Positions 1-14,806 of a stretch of 64,000 nt of DNA are shown here, one piece after another (position 1 is the stretch's first letter; the number at the start of each line of letters is the position of its first letter). Under the pieces are notes generated by a model. The model was not told where the DNA came from. It did no database searches and was given only the letters and a program-made list of their open reading frames with translations. Source of the stretch: Folioceros fuciformis (Eukaryota > Anthocerotophyta > Anthocerotopsida > Anthocerotales); NCBI GenBank assembly GCA_049999805.1, contig JBNGIO010006279.1, positions 146,485-210,484 of the forward strand, read 5' to 3'. Both the position numbers and the translations under genes were made by a program.

Positions 1-200
1 GTGCCAATGGCGGATCCTCGCTGCAGGACGACCCATCTGCAGCAAGACATCCTCTTGCACGGGTTGGATTTCTTCCAGAGGTAGTGCACCTCGCGGCCTG
101 GTTGTTCTGGGGCCGGGTCCTTGAAGCCAGGTGAGCAGGAGCTTGTCCAAGAAGACATGTTCCACACAGCCATCGCTCGCAGAGGCGAAGCAAGCTAAAT

Positions 201-1008
201 CTACGCATGCAAATGTGCCCGACCGTAGGTAGCTCGTAGCGTGCACGAAATGAGCTCAGATGCGATCACACTGAGGGAGCAGCACATCCATGGAAAGCGA
301 GGAACACATCCAGAATGGCAACTCAAGCACTGAAATTGTGAAGACTCTACAAGCATATTTTTCACCAAAGTAGACACATTCATACCGCCGTTAACAGACA
401 TACTCCTGTTCATCCACAATGATAGTCTTGTCATGTGTAGAGCATTTGCCATAGCCAGCTTCTCGGTTTGAACATGTGAATGATGTTCCTCAGTATTATC
501 ACACAAAATCTCCCTGAGCCGATTCCAGCTGTGGCTTTACCTGACTTCTTGGAAAACCTCTGAGCACCAACCAGAAAACTGTGCACCAGTCCGTGCATGT
601 CTGTTCACCAGCTCCGGCTCCTTCCATGCCTTGATGCTCACCCTTCTTGCCTTGCCTGAATCTTCTGTGCATGCTCCCACGTTTGGGCACCAGTGTAAAT
701 ATATGACATCAAAACATATGCGCGGCATGTTTCTTGTCGAGCCTCATAGCTTGGTCGAAGGCATGGCGTCCCACCTCCACGTGGCTCCACTTTTGACAAG
801 CACCCAACAAGGTGTACCAAACTGCAGCATTAGGGAGTTCAGGAGTGGTCCTCACCAAGACCGATGCCTCATCCAGTGGGCCTGCAAGACTCAGGAGATC
901 CACCTTGCATGTGTGATGCTCCAGCGTAGGAGTGATGCAGTGGTGTCTGCTCACGGCCTGGCAGTACTCTCTCCCCTTGTTTACTAGACTCCTATCTATG
1001 GCGAGCAT
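201..1008 (-). pseudogene. Decayed PPR-DYW gene (C-terminal part)
   Basis: Remnant of a pentatricopeptide RNA-editing factor. The 709-1008 frame holds an E-motif-like stretch (PNAAVWYTLLGACQKW, then VEVGRHAFDQAMRLD) ending in HAAHMF and a stop. The expected continuation (AYVLMSYIYTGAQTWEHAQK) lies in another frame at about 638-745, so there is a frameshift. Further on, a frame over 201-506 contains HSHVQTEKLAMANAL, which resembles the start of a DYW domain (HSEKLAIAFGL), but the downstream zinc-binding Cys pattern cannot be followed. No frame links the pieces. Intact relatives act in mitochondria or plastids. This copy cannot make a full protein. Its reading direction is opposite to the second relic at 1366-2272. 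Confidence 0.7.
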
Positions 1009-1365
1009 CTGCGAGCAATAACTAGCAGCAGGTATCCCTGGAAGAATTGCCCCCGACCTGACTTCAATGAACCAAGGTAGTCAAGAGGCAACACCTCAAA
1101 CTCCAATACGACCTTGGAGGATGGCTCTGACCGTAACAGGCGTGCCTGCATGACATGAGAGTGGCGTAACGAGTGAAACCGGGAGCAAGGTGTGCCATCA
1201 GAATCATTTCCTTGAGGCTGTTGCGGCTTTGGAAGTTTAAGTTTCAGACAGGATGTTACATTTGCATATTTTTTTTAGTGCTGTCCTGAAGGTATGTGTA
1301 TCTTGCTCTGGGTGGCCGTGTAAATCCTTTCACGGTGAGAAGGGGTTGGTGAACATGTAAGCAAA

Positions 1366-2272
1366 GTGTGCCACCTTGGAATGTGCTCCAGGCTTTTTTC
1401 ACGGACTTGGTCAGAAGGATATGGTGACTTGGAATGCCATGATAGCAAGGTATTCTCAGCAGGGCATGTTCGAGGAAGCTTTTTGTCCATACAGTGTGAT
1501 GCAAGAAGGAGGCTTAGCTGTATCCAGTTCCGTGACATTTTTGAGATTCGTCCAAGCGTATGGACGTGTTGGAACCCCAGTATTGGAGACGGGGAAGCAA
1601 GCTCTTGAGCAAATTAGAGAACAAGGACGTCAAGATGATGTGTTGGTAGCCACCAGTTTGGGAAACATGTATGCAAAGTGTGGCGGCCTAGAGGATTGCT
1701 CAGAGAGAGTGTGAAGGACTTGGTAAGACAGATTTGGTGACCTGGAATGCGATGATAACAGGATATTGCCAGCAGAGAATAATCAGGAAGCCCCTTGTGT
1801 CTACAGGGTATCCACGAAGACGCCCTGGCTGAACCCGATTCCGTGACACTTTTGTCCTTCTTGCAGGCATATGCAAGTGTAGGCACCCCAGAGCTCTAAG
1901 CTTCTTACCTTAGAAAGTAAGGACATCTGGCTGATGTCTGTGAATCCGGCAGCTTGGTAGACTTTTTTGCCAAATGTGGGAGAATAGACGGTGCTCAGAG
2001 GGTTTAAAGACAACCAGGACAACGTAGTAGTACATGTGTCGATGTCGAACATGTACACCAGACTGCGCTCAGTTGTGGAAACCGGCAGAGAAACACAGGA
2101 GAGGAGAGCGGCCGCGAGGAAGGCAGGAAGGCACCCGGACAAAGCTGGTGGGCATGTATGGAAGGACAGGTGCATTTCAAGGCTCAACAGTTCAGTTCGA
2201 CAGCCTCATCAGGATTTGCTTCTGAGAATTCATGTGGTCATGGAAAAGAAGGATCATCTTCGAGTAGTTTGA
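1366..2272 (+). pseudogene. Decayed PPR repeat gene
   Basis: A run of PPR-like modules interrupted by stops and frame changes. The best preserved piece (1376-1714) contains DMVTWNAMIARYSQQGMFEE and LVATSLGNMYAKCGGLED, typical P-L-S type PPR motifs. A second weak module follows at about 1735-1800 (LVTWNAMITGYCQQ). A third appears at about 1837-1900 (DSVTLLSFLQAYASVGTPEL, then a stop), and another fragment lies at 2015-2080 (VVVHVSMSNMYTRL). The order of modules is that of a real gene, but no frame is open across them. With the opposite-strand relic next to it, this marks a region of PPR gene death. The functional PPR gene at 45.3 kb belongs to the same broad family. Confidence 0.75.
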
Positions 2273-2484
2273 GCGAGGAGTGGGACAAGACTGCCTCGGA
2301 ACACCTCGTGTAACGCCGATTTCGCCAGAGTGTTGGGCATGGTTTCAAAGTGGCGGAAAGTGGCGAAACTGGCTTTGCAAGAAGACATCGGTATGCAGCG
2401 ATCGGAGCCCGGATCGATCGTGAGGTCGTTGAGGAAGAACGATGCGGATGCAACGACCTGCAGCGACTGGATTCGCTGCTTGTC

Positions 2485-3967
2485 ATGATCATCTTCAAGC
2501 CCGCTGCGGCATCAGCATGCCGGCATGCACGCATTTTACTGGGCGGCGTTGTGATCAGAGGTGCGGACAACAGAACCGTGGCGCCTGCTCTGCGATCGAT
2601 TTGCTGGTATTCTGAGACACCAACGCCGAGCCAGGGGACAGTCTCGTACCTGCGGAATTGGAAGAACGGAGCGCACCTCTACCTTGTGGGCACAGCGCAT
2701 GTTTCAGCTGAAAGTGCTGAGGAAGTACGGCAGGTGTGTGATCCACTGAGCATGGTCTACAGGCTGCATTCGTCTGCGCGTGAATCTCAGCTCATTGGGA
2801 GCGTTTTGGAATCATGTGTTGCAGGTGATCAACCAGGTGAAACCGGACGCTATTGCGGTATGGCGTCTTTCAAGCTAGCATGAACCTGAGCCTGGATGAC
2901 GATACTGGTAGCCCTCGTGCTGCGTATTGCACTGACCGGAGCTCCGACTTCCTTGCCTGCTATTGTCTGCGTGGTTGGACCATGTGGCCGCTGTTAGGTT
3001 GAGTTGTGCAAGGCAAGAGCAAAGGGCCTGCAGTCTGAAAAAAGAGCACCCAAGAGCTTCATCGAGTTGCTTAAGACAGTTTTCGGAACCACAGGTGGTC
3101 CAGGGCAGAAACTACTCGGCTTGGTCATACAGAGCTTCTATGAGCATTTGCGCACCTTGGGATTGGAGCCTGGGAAGGAATTTCAAGTTAGTAGAGCTGC
3201 AGAAACAAACTTGAGAACGTGAGGGAGGGCTGACGGTGCCGTTGGGGAATGGTCCCTATTGCTGCCAGATTGAGACGCTCACAATATCTGTTGTAACTTG
3301 TTTCAGGTAGCCATTCAGGAGGCTGAACGACTTGGGATAAAGCTCCACTGCATTGATCAGGACGTAAATGTGAGTATACCTGTCTCATCAGATATAATTC
3401 GATGTGCTGACTACCAGATTGTGAGCTTGGCTGCTGTTTTTCAATTGTCAGAAGCATGTTGTCAGCGAAACAAGGAGCTATTGCTGTTGCAGGAGTTGCA
3501 GCATATGTAGTATGTCCCTCCCTTGGTTACTACAGTTTTTGCAGGTTACAATGAAGAGGTTATGGGATGCCCTTTCGTTTTGGGATCTCTTCCGTTTGTA
3601 CACACGGGCACCCAAACCCTGGGCTCATGAAGCTATGGCCGCCAGTCGGACTGGCAACCCCGGCGAATGGGTAGAACGTATCAAGACAAGGGAAGTGGTG
3701 AGGAGCATGTTTCGGGACATGGAAGCTATAGCGCCAAATGTGGTCCGTTTCCAAGTTTTATGACTCCAATTGCATTGGTTCTCCCTTCAACCTCAGTGCA
3801 CATGTCAATCAATGTGGTTTGTGCAAATCCAGGTAAGAGTGTTGGTGCATGAGAGGGATGAGGTAATGGCAAAACAACTTCGACAGTACGAAGGAACCAT
3901 CGTTGGCGTTGTGGGTATGGCCCATATGGATGGTATCGAGCGGAGATGGAGAGAAGCTGATCAATAG
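2485..3967 (+). CDS. TraB-domain protein, six exons
   Basis: Eukaryotic TraB/PrgY-family protein. Exons by hand: 2485-2733, 2825-2857, 2998-3186, 3307-3369, 3545-3754, 3833-3967, all phase-0 junctions, giving about 292 residues. The core is recognisable: HLYLVGTAHVSAESAEEV, then VINQVKPDAIA/VELC, IQEAERLGIKLHCIDQDVN, MKRLWDALSFWD and the terminal GVVGMAHMDGIERRW with the conserved His. The ATG at 2485 starts an Arg-rich stretch (FKPAAASACRHARILLGG) that looks like an organelle-targeting peptide; plant relatives are generally organellar or membrane-associated, but targeting here is inference. An out-of-frame ATG at 2339 was not used. The biochemical activity of the family is not established. 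Start confidence is lower than for the domain. Confidence 0.85.
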
Positions 3968-4531
3968 GTAGGCGGGGGCCGGCTGACAGGGGAAGCACAT
4001 GAAGTAGCAGGTTTGGCAGCAGGGATGCTGTCGAGCCTGATTAACATCGATGTTTAGCATCGTGGCAGCAGGGAAGTATTTTTCAACATCGTTGAAGGGA
4101 AGGGCTGAAGTTTGGTTCGAACGCTTTAAGGACACTGACCAGCTAGATTGGCCTGGATTGTGTGGTGCTTTTTTTTTTGTCAAGTCCCACATTTCACAAG
4201 GATTGCCATAGCCAGGTTACCAGCCCCACTAGAAACAGGGGTGTCTGGAACTTGTTTGTTTATTCTTTCTGTAACAGCCTGTTAGCGCCACCTCCTTTCC
4301 CAGTTTCGCACACGGTGCTGCACTCCAGAAAAGCTTCGGCTGTCCGTATCGTTAGTATGCAGGCTAGCTTTGGATGTTTACACTGAGCGGACTTTGATAC
4401 GCGTGACTTTACGGAATAAGCAGGGGCTCGGGGCCTCTGGTTGCCGGTCGGTGAGCTTGGGGCCTTTGGCCGTGACCCGCAAGCAGGGGCCGGGACCCAC
4501 GAGCTCGGCCCAGGCTCGGCCATTTCGCCCT

Positions 4532-4558
4532 GCTAACAATGCTAACAATGCTAACAAT
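4532..4558. repeat. Short tandem repeat, 9 bp x 3
   Basis: Three exact copies of gctaacaat in a row, in intergenic DNA downstream of the TraB gene. Probably a neutral microsatellite-like expansion. Confidence 0.9.
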
Positions 4559-5513
4559 CCTTGCTAAACATTCGCAGATATGCAAATAATACATCTAGAA
4601 GTGTCCGCGTGGTGTCTTCCGAAGAATCATCTAGGCATAATGGTGGCTGACAGTCTTAACGTGCCATCCACTAATTGGCTATGCGGCCAATTGTAGCTCG
4701 AAACAATCTGGAAGAGTTTGGGCATCTATGCTATTGCCTTCATTGCAATTGTTGAAGCCCCCCTCTTGGACACCTCTTGGACACTGAAGTCCTTGTCCCT
4801 GTTTTTAGTGTCTCATTTGGTATGAGGTCCCCTTTGGTTGGTATGCCAACTAAGATAAGTAAAATCCGGGAGTCTAAGGAGCAAATACTACAAGATACCC
4901 TTGGAGAAATAATAAACAAATAAGAGAGAAACAATATCCCCTTTGGCATGCTATCAAGTGCGGCTGTGATCTTAGGTGTTTAAGATGGAAACCACATGCA
5001 CCTCTCCCTAATTCCCTCACCACCCCTTGACTCACTCCCTTGTCCGCTCCTACCCCCCATTGTTCCCTCCATCCTTCCTCCGTCCCTAGTCCCTGATTGT
5101 GAATGAGGCCCACGATTGTTTGCCAAGTTTTGTCTCATGCCCACTACAGCCAAATAGCCAAGGAACACATGCCCAACAACCTTGCCAATCACAGGTAGAC
5201 TTGACATTAGGCTTTTTGCTCCAAGGTCTTGGGTGGGGCTTCCCTATCGACCAAGATCATGAAGTGATTAAGGTATGTCTAGTGTGGTGTGGTGTGAATA
5301 TTAACTAATGAATTATGCATGAGTATGATATTGGCGTAGTGGGAGATTGTGAGAGGGAGGGCGAGAGAGCGCGGATGGACAATATTGTAATGCCCACTGC
5401 CTACTGAAGACACCCTCTGCGTGTGATGTATACAGGTGCGCATAAGTTTGTAGCATGAAGGGAAACAAATAAACGAATAGCGACATGAGAGTATCATAGA
5501 AATAGAATGTGGC

Positions 5514-5795
5514 ATGATGGTAGTTATACAAACTGCAGATGACATGAAGGGACACCCCTTTTGGCTAGTAAAAGTGATCCATGTGACTCACGGTGGTGAA
5601 GAACCCATGCATGTGCTCATTGGTGGAGGATGGAAAATCAAGATGCATTCGAGGGGAGATTTGGAAAAGATCAAGAATGTGCAGCTCGTCAGACTTCTTG
5701 ATAGCCCAAATAAGGGTAACATTAGGAAGAAGCTCTATATCACCCCTTGGATGTTAGGCTTACATCTTCTACTCATGATGAGAAGTCTAGCTTAA
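5514..5795 (+). pseudogene. Possible transposon-derived coding fragment
   Basis: An open stretch of about 93 codons beginning near an ATG-rich segment, with GHPFWLVKVIHVTHGGEEP followed by a basic region and VQLVRLLDSPNKGNIRKK. The 'PFW-x-K-V' opening resembles short domains seen in plant transposable-element proteins, but I cannot name the family. No neighbouring exons, terminal repeats or polyprotein motifs were found. Most likely a mobile-element relic; it could also be chance. Confidence 0.3.
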
Positions 5796-6047
5796 GTTTT
5801 TTTAAGGGTCCAGTGCATGTTCAAGCTAGCTTGGATTGAGGAACACCTCATTTCCTTGGACATGGACATGGTCCAATGGTGCCTTTTCTTCTGAATCCAA
5901 CTTTTCTAATAAACCTGGACTTGGTTGGTAGGCTTGCAGGTTTATATTAGGAGAAAAACTCGGATGAGAAAGTAAAATGTTGAAATCCAATATGAAGGAG
6001 CAAAAAGGAACTGGTCCAAAAATTTTAAACTTAGGTTCAGTACTAGC

Positions 6048-6119
6048 TGGTAGTGAGGTTTGAACTTGCTACTTCCTGTCCCAGGAGTGGGCCTTATCCA
6101 GTAAACCACGATGGAATGC
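6048..6119 (-). repeat. tRNA-like / possible SINE head
   Basis: Read on the minus strand, the segment has an A-box-like TGGTTTACTGG about 40 bases before a B-box-like AAGTTCAAACC, the spacing of a pol III internal promoter. The 5' end GCATTCC has no complementary 3' partner, so an intact tRNA cloverleaf is not formed. It could be a decayed tRNA gene or a tRNA-derived SINE; no A-rich tail or target duplication was established. Confidence 0.35.
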
Positions 6120-6292
6120 AGCAAGAGGTGCTATAAATTATATTTCAAGTAAGTCTTCGAAAACTCACAACTTCAGTGCCAACTATCAAACCATAAGGGC
6201 AACACAATCCACGAAATTGTAAGGAATGTAGCTAGATCCTCGCAATTCCGTTTTACGTATAGGACGAGGAGGACGGTCATTAGCACCCGAGC

Positions 6293-7017
6293 ATGGAGCA
6301 GGTGCCAACCTTGGAAGCAGATACAGATGTTATCCGTGCCAATTCTGCTCTGCGGTTGCTTCTGTCTTTACGATCCCTTCAGTGTTCCGGTTCGTCATGT
6401 AGCTTGATTTGCAGGACTCGGCCTGTATTTCAAGCTGTTCGCCTGGACTTCAAACCGTTGCATGCCATTCAGGAAGATTTGAAATACGATTGAAAGACCA
6501 TGTCTGAATGGAGAAGTGTGGAGCTTGTTTTCTTAACCATTTTGCTTGACTTCAGATCTGTCAATTGTTATACATTCCTGAAAAACTTGTTTTCCATGGT
6601 CAATGTTGTTGCTCTTCCAACGAGACATCCTTTTTCCCTTCATTGCAGCGATTAGGAACTCAAGAACCTGCATCGTCTGCAAGCACCAAGGTTCAGAGAC
6701 ATTGTATGAGGTATTGCAAAGTGTCCGCACTGTTCAAGAAATAGTGCGTGAGACGATATCTTCAGCTCCCAGCTCAGACGATTTTTGTTCGGAGCTGGAC
6801 GCGGGAGGAATCTGAAATGTATTTAACAAGGTCTGGTGTATGCGTGAACCAGAAACACGAGCGCTTGATTGCAGCCTTGCGGATTATGGAGGAAGATTTA
6901 CAGAATCTGCGAATACAGCTCAAGCAACAAAGGTTCCGGCATGTTTACGCAGAGATAGCAAGAGTACTGTTGTTCCTTTTTGGCACTCTCCTTGTAATGT
7001 GGATCATGAAAACTTGA
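6293..7017 (+). CDS. Possible small tail-anchored coiled-coil protein
   Basis: Tentative multi-exon gene. The final coding part (about 6855-7017) is clear: KHERLIAALRIMEEDLQN, a basic amphipathic stretch (LRIQLKQQRFRHVYAE), then a single hydrophobic segment RVLLFLFGTLLVMWIM and a stop. That is the layout of a C-tail-anchored membrane protein. Upstream candidate exons are 6650-6702 (RLGTQEPASSASTKVQRHCM, after a cag acceptor) and a possible first exon with ATG at 6293, but I could not join the frames with certainty. A second copy of this 3' exon at about 29.86-29.99 kb carries an in-frame stop, so this copy is the better preserved. Product family not recognised. Confidence 0.4.
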
Positions 7018-7127
7018 TGAGCTCGTCCTTGATCTCCAAATCCTTGGAACATTCGTGATTCCGCCTTGCTCTAAGGTTCTAGCCAAGTGCCACGAGCAGA
7101 CATTGTAGTTACTTTGCGCAGTTCAAT

Positions 7128-7531
7128 TTGACGCCTCTAAATGTGTTCCTTGACAAGGGAGCAGGAGATCTGGGAAAGCCTTTAGGTTTAATCGTGCTAC
7201 GATGCCATGAACCAGACGCTCGAAGACTTTTAGTTCCGACGGTGGCAGCATCAGTGTCTCTGACAGTGCCCTGGGCAGGAGTTGATCAATTGCGAGCATC
7301 CGCTCGGATTGGCAAGCCCTGGTCCTCCGTCTTTCTGAGATGGAAAAGGGAACAGTTGGCCCTGATGCATTGATGCAGGCCCTGTTACAAGGAGCGGGGA
7401 AATCCAGCGTAGAGTGCTTTCCAACCAGGGCAGAAACAAGCCGAATTCAGCCCCAGACAGAAATGTTTACAGCTTCCCCAGATTTTTCAAGTATGCGAAC
7501 GACGCCTTCCTAGCTTCCCTCCCACAGCTGA
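7128..7531 (+). pseudogene. Truncated copy of methyltransferase gene
   Basis: The 5' third of the methyltransferase gene at 30.1 kb, duplicated here. Shared landmarks include the leader region (DKGAGDLG versus DKGAGALG), SVSLTVPWAGVDQLRAS and WKREQLA. In this copy the frame hits a stop after LALMH, where the intact gene continues into its conserved part. DNA similarity continues through the segment gacgccttcctagcttccct and ends abruptly at about 7531, before any SAM-binding motif. No methyltransferase activity is possible. Confidence 0.85.
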
Positions 7532-7683
7532 TTTTTAAACTCTGCCTAAACTATCCATGATTACTTCACCGATTGGCTTTCTAGGTTCATTGTAATGTAT
7601 TTAATCTTGAAAATTTGCATAACTTGTGTCAAGAATAACATTTTATTATTATTATTTATTTCCACCGCAATCTGAAGTGTGTC

Positions 7684-7756
7684 GGGGGAGTAGCTCAAAT
7701 GGTAGAGCGCCCGTTTCGCATACGGGAGGTAACGGGATCGATGCCCGTCTTCTCCA
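7684..7756 (+). tRNA. trnA-CGC: tRNA-Ala (anticodon CGC)
   Basis: Complete cloverleaf. The acceptor stem is GGGGGAG paired with CTTCTCC, with discriminator A. It has D arm GCTC/GAGC, anticodon stem CCCGT/ACGGG with loop TTCGCAT (anticodon CGC), variable loop AGGTA and T arm ACGGG/CCCGT with loop ATCGATG. The third acceptor pair is G3:U70, the defining alanine identity element. The ATCGAT T-loop is the form I recall from plant nuclear tRNA-Ala. No intron and no encoded CCA. Confidence 0.95.
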
Positions 7757-8042
7757 CTGTGGAATCCTGAACATTGTTGTTTTCCCCGAATTGCGTTTTA
7801 GTACATTTCCTACATCCAGGCTCCACATGTGATATACTGTGTTTCATGACAGTTGGTAGCGGTGCACCTGGTGGCCACCCAGAATGCAGTCGAGGGCAAT
7901 TGGCTCGCAGTGCGGTGCTCCTCGAGTGGAGCTCCTTGACATAGGAGAGCTCAGCAATGTCCGACCTGCGGCTCTTCGGTGGGAGAGGCCCTGAAACTTC
8001 TAGGCGGGCCCCGGCGAAGGGGCGACAGGATTCGGAGCGACC

Positions 8043-10493
8043 ATGGACTCCCAGACTAGACGCTGCGGTGCGGCGCATAGCCGGAAACGGGCTGCTGCAA
8101 TCGGGGCACCTGCAAACTGGGCGAAGCGGGTGGGCTATCGGTTTCTGGGCTGGCTGCAGGACGAGTGGGACACTTCGGATGCACTCAGGCCTGTGGTCCG
8201 ATTCTGGAGCAAGCACGTCACATTTTACCGTCTTCATCTCACCTACTTCATCGTCATCGCCATTGTGGGCACCTTGCTGGTGTGGGTGTCCCCCAAGCGG
8301 AATGGCCATGTCCCGCTCATCGACGCGATCTTCGGCGTCACCTCCGCTCTGTGCGTGACGGGCCTCTTCAGTATGAAGATGGAGCAGTTGTCGGTGTTCG
8401 ACGAGTCGGTGCTCGTAGTGCTGATGCTGCTGGGGAGCCAGGTGTTCACGTCCCTGTTGCCGGTTTTTGTGAGACGCTTTTATCTCCACCGCTATTTGAG
8501 GAAGTACATACGTGACAAGGGCAGACTGGACAAGGGTGCCCTGACTGACCTGCAGGAGAGTGAGAAGCCTGTGCCGCAGACCCAGAGCCTGGGGCGAGGC
8601 ACAGCTGTTGGGTTGGAGTCTCCCAGGTGGTCCGAGGATGAGCACATTCAACAGGAGATAGTGCACCACACTTGGTCTGGGGAGATGTCCAGGAAGGAGG
8701 CCCAGAAGTTGGCCATGGTGCGGAACATCTCCAAGGCTCTCAGTGCCCGGCTGGCGGAGAGGGAAACAGGCGTCAGGAGTTCCAAGAAAACGCAGCAGGG
8801 TGGACAGGGTAACGAGGATGACGAGTTTATGGATCTGTCGACAGCCAAGACTCTGGAGCACGAGGCTTTGACGTACCTGAGCTGGCTGGTTCCTGTTTAC
8901 TTCTTTGGAGTCCAGGTTGCAGGGTTTTGTACCGTTCTTCTCTACTTCATTGGTGCACCTCATGCTCGGCAAGTTCTCAAGGAGCGAAACGTGAATCGCA
9001 CCTTTTTCGCCATGTTCACGTCTGTGTCTGCGTTTGCAAATGCTGGGCTTACCCCGATTGACGAGAACATGGTGCCGTTCAGGAAGTCGGTCCTCCTGCT
9101 CGTGAATTACGCGGTTCTCATTCTGGTGGGCAACACTCTTTTCGCACCTGTCATGCGGTTGTTCATCTGGGTGCTGTCCCGTGTGGCCAGGAGCAAGAGC
9201 AGGGCTGTGTGCAAGTATCTTCTGGAACATCCTCGGAAGTGTTACACTCACCTGTTCCCTCGAGATCAGACCCTGTGGCTTGTCCTCACGGTCATGGCGT
9301 TCAATGCAATTGAGTTCACTGCGTTCTGCGCTCTGGACTGGAGGTCGTCTGCCCTGAAAGGCTTGGGGCCAGGCTACAAGGTGGCTGATGCCCTCTATCA
9401 GTCCATCAACACTCGCAGCTCAGGCTTCCAAGTGATCAATTTGGCCCAGCTCTCCTCCGCCATGCTTGTGCTCTATGTGGGCATGATGTGAGTCCATGCC
9501 AATCCAATGCCTGGTGCCTCGTTCCCATACTATGCGGATGTCAACAGTTAGCTCATCTTGCTGGACTGCTTAGTTCTTCGATGCTGCCAAAGATGACAAG
9601 AAGTTTGTCGTGTTTCAGGTACATAGCAGCTTACCCTGTCTTCTTGTCTCGACAGAACACGAAGGCAGCACAGGAAGTTTACGACGAATCCGACCTTGGC
9701 GTGTACGCCAGTAACTGGGAGTCAGAGTTAGTGGGCAGCAAGATATCGGTTCAAGCCAGGAATCTTCTAGCACGCGATTCAGCTTACTTATTCGTGTCCG
9801 TGTTCTTGATCTGCATCCTCCATAACAAACAGATCAAGAGCGATCCTCTCAACTTCTCCATCTTTAATATCATTTTCGAGGTGATCAGGTGAGTTGCAGC
9901 CTCCTCTGGGCAACACCAGCTGCAGTCATGTCGTGTAACTTCATCCGCCTCACACTCTCTTACTGGTGCTTCAAATATGCAGTGCTTACGGAAACGTGGG
10001 ACTGTCCGTGGGCTATAGCTGCGATCTAGCAAGAAAAGCGAAGCAGAACATTGACTGCAAAGACGTACCCTTCAGTTTCTCCGGCAAGTGGAATTCAGGA
10101 GGCAAGGCTATACTTGTAGTGGTCATGTTCCTGGGTAGACATAGGGGCCTGCCAGACAACATCGACTCCGCAGTGAAGCTGCCTCGGCGTAAGGAGTTCG
10201 ATGTCAAGAAGACCCGAAGCCTTTCAAGGTTTAGGGATCCCGTGGTGTGGACTTCAATGCAAGGGAGAAGTTCGCATGAAGGCTTCGGCATGAGTGCACC
10301 ACCAGGAGAGACCGCCACCACGGAAGCTTCCTCACCCCGCCAGAACAACTCCCCAAACCTTAGGCCTGCTCATACCCTAGACAACGAACTCAGAGAGGGC
10401 AGCAGGAGCCCATGCATCCAGTCAAACCCTGAGCTGCCTGAGGTGACCGCTTGCCGTGATCATGCCATTTCCATGGGGAGTACCACAGCATAG
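8043..10493 (+). CDS. HKT: HKT-type Na+/K+ transporter
   Basis: High-affinity K+/Na+ transporter of the plasma membrane, 741 residues from three exons (8043-9487, 9619-9888, 9983-10493); the ATG sits in an accATGg context. Four membrane-pore-membrane repeats are visible, with selectivity-filter glycines in all four loops: CVTGLF (Gly107), FANAGLTPID, NTRSSGFQV and AYGNVGLSVGYS. In characterised HKTs a Gly in the first loop goes with K+ permeability (class II) and Ser with Na+ selectivity (class I), so Na+/K+ co-transport is predicted here. A long cytosolic loop (about residues 150-275) separates repeats one and two. After the usual end (IDSAVKLP) there is an extra hydrophilic tail of about 105 residues rich in Ser, Pro and Glu, possibly regulatory. 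Confidence 0.95.
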
Positions 10494-10927
10494 GAGTAGG
10501 TCGAGGTTTCCTGCTTTAGTTTCCTCAAAGTAGGAGACCATGCTGTACATGCACGGGCCTCCGACACCGTTCCAGACCATGATCCGGTATCAGCCGGTCG
10601 TGACCACGTTATGTTAACTAGTGCCTAGGAGCATATGATATAGATACGCCAACGGATGAGGCCAACGTTAGAAGTTCAATTCTGACAAGAGGTCCATATC
10701 CTGTGATCGTGCCATAGTTAATGCCTTGAACAAATAAAATAGACCCGGAGTTTAGCACGTTTGCACGTCGCAAGCGTCAAGAAGTTGGGTTCAAAACTCC
10801 AGTGCCTCGTCGAAGTTTACCAGCACCAGAGGATGCTACGAAGTCGAGCTGATCAAGGGATCCTTCCAGCACCGACCCACCAAAAAGTAGCTCACTTGCG
10901 ATGATGAAGTAGCGTCATCCGTGATGC
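10494..10927. other. Intergenic, converging 3' ends
   Basis: Between the 3' ends of the HKT gene (+) and the phosphoglucomutase gene (-). Presumably holds both 3' untranslated regions; an aataaa-like sequence is present near 10733. No coding potential seen. Confidence 0.6.
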
Positions 10928-14362
<3,435 letters not shown>

Positions 14363-14806
14363 TGTCGAAGCGTGTGCTGCGGCCACCACCAAGGCCACGA
14401 CAAACAGATTCCTCCACTTCAGCGAGTCTCAAAAGGGAAGAGCAGGCCACTTCGAAGGCACAACAGGTTGCCAAGCGGGGAACGAAGACCTCTAATGACC
14501 TGGAAGACCAAAGCGGCCGCTGCTTCCTCCTCTTGGGTCCGGTACGGTCTGGTATGAATAGGATTATGCACACTTGTCACCGTCCTCAGAGCTCAACAAA
14601 CACGCTAAGGGGAGCTTTCCGAATATTCCCCCCCGTTCCGTTCCCGTGGGATTTGGGGATATGCGATGTAGGGTTAGCAATTCCAGCATTGGGCTGCCAT
14701 CGCTAAGGATGATGGCGATGGATCGAAAAACCTCCACTCAATGGGGGGAGACTTGAATGTTGTGGGGCAGGGCCAGCAGAAATGTAATGCAGTTTGCTTC
14801 GCAAAC

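Larger units (their letters stand above)
3968..6292. other. Intergenic region with repeat remnants
   Basis: About 2.3 kb without a convincing gene. It contains a small 9-base triplication near 4.53 kb, a possible transposon-derived coding scrap near 5.5 kb and a tRNA-like stretch near 6.1 kb, listed separately. The remaining open frames are short, have non-ATG starts or lack protein-like composition. Confidence 0.6.

Noticed and set aside
2339-2488. Alternative TraB start at ATG 2339
   Set aside because: Its frame stops at 2488 and would need an unsupported intron to join the TraB exon; the in-frame ATG at 2485 suffices.
7695-9251. Open frame of 518 codons antisense to the HKT gene
   Set aside because: Exact mirror of the conserved HKT exon 1; low-complexity His/Arg/Pro composition and no domain. 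A compositional shadow.
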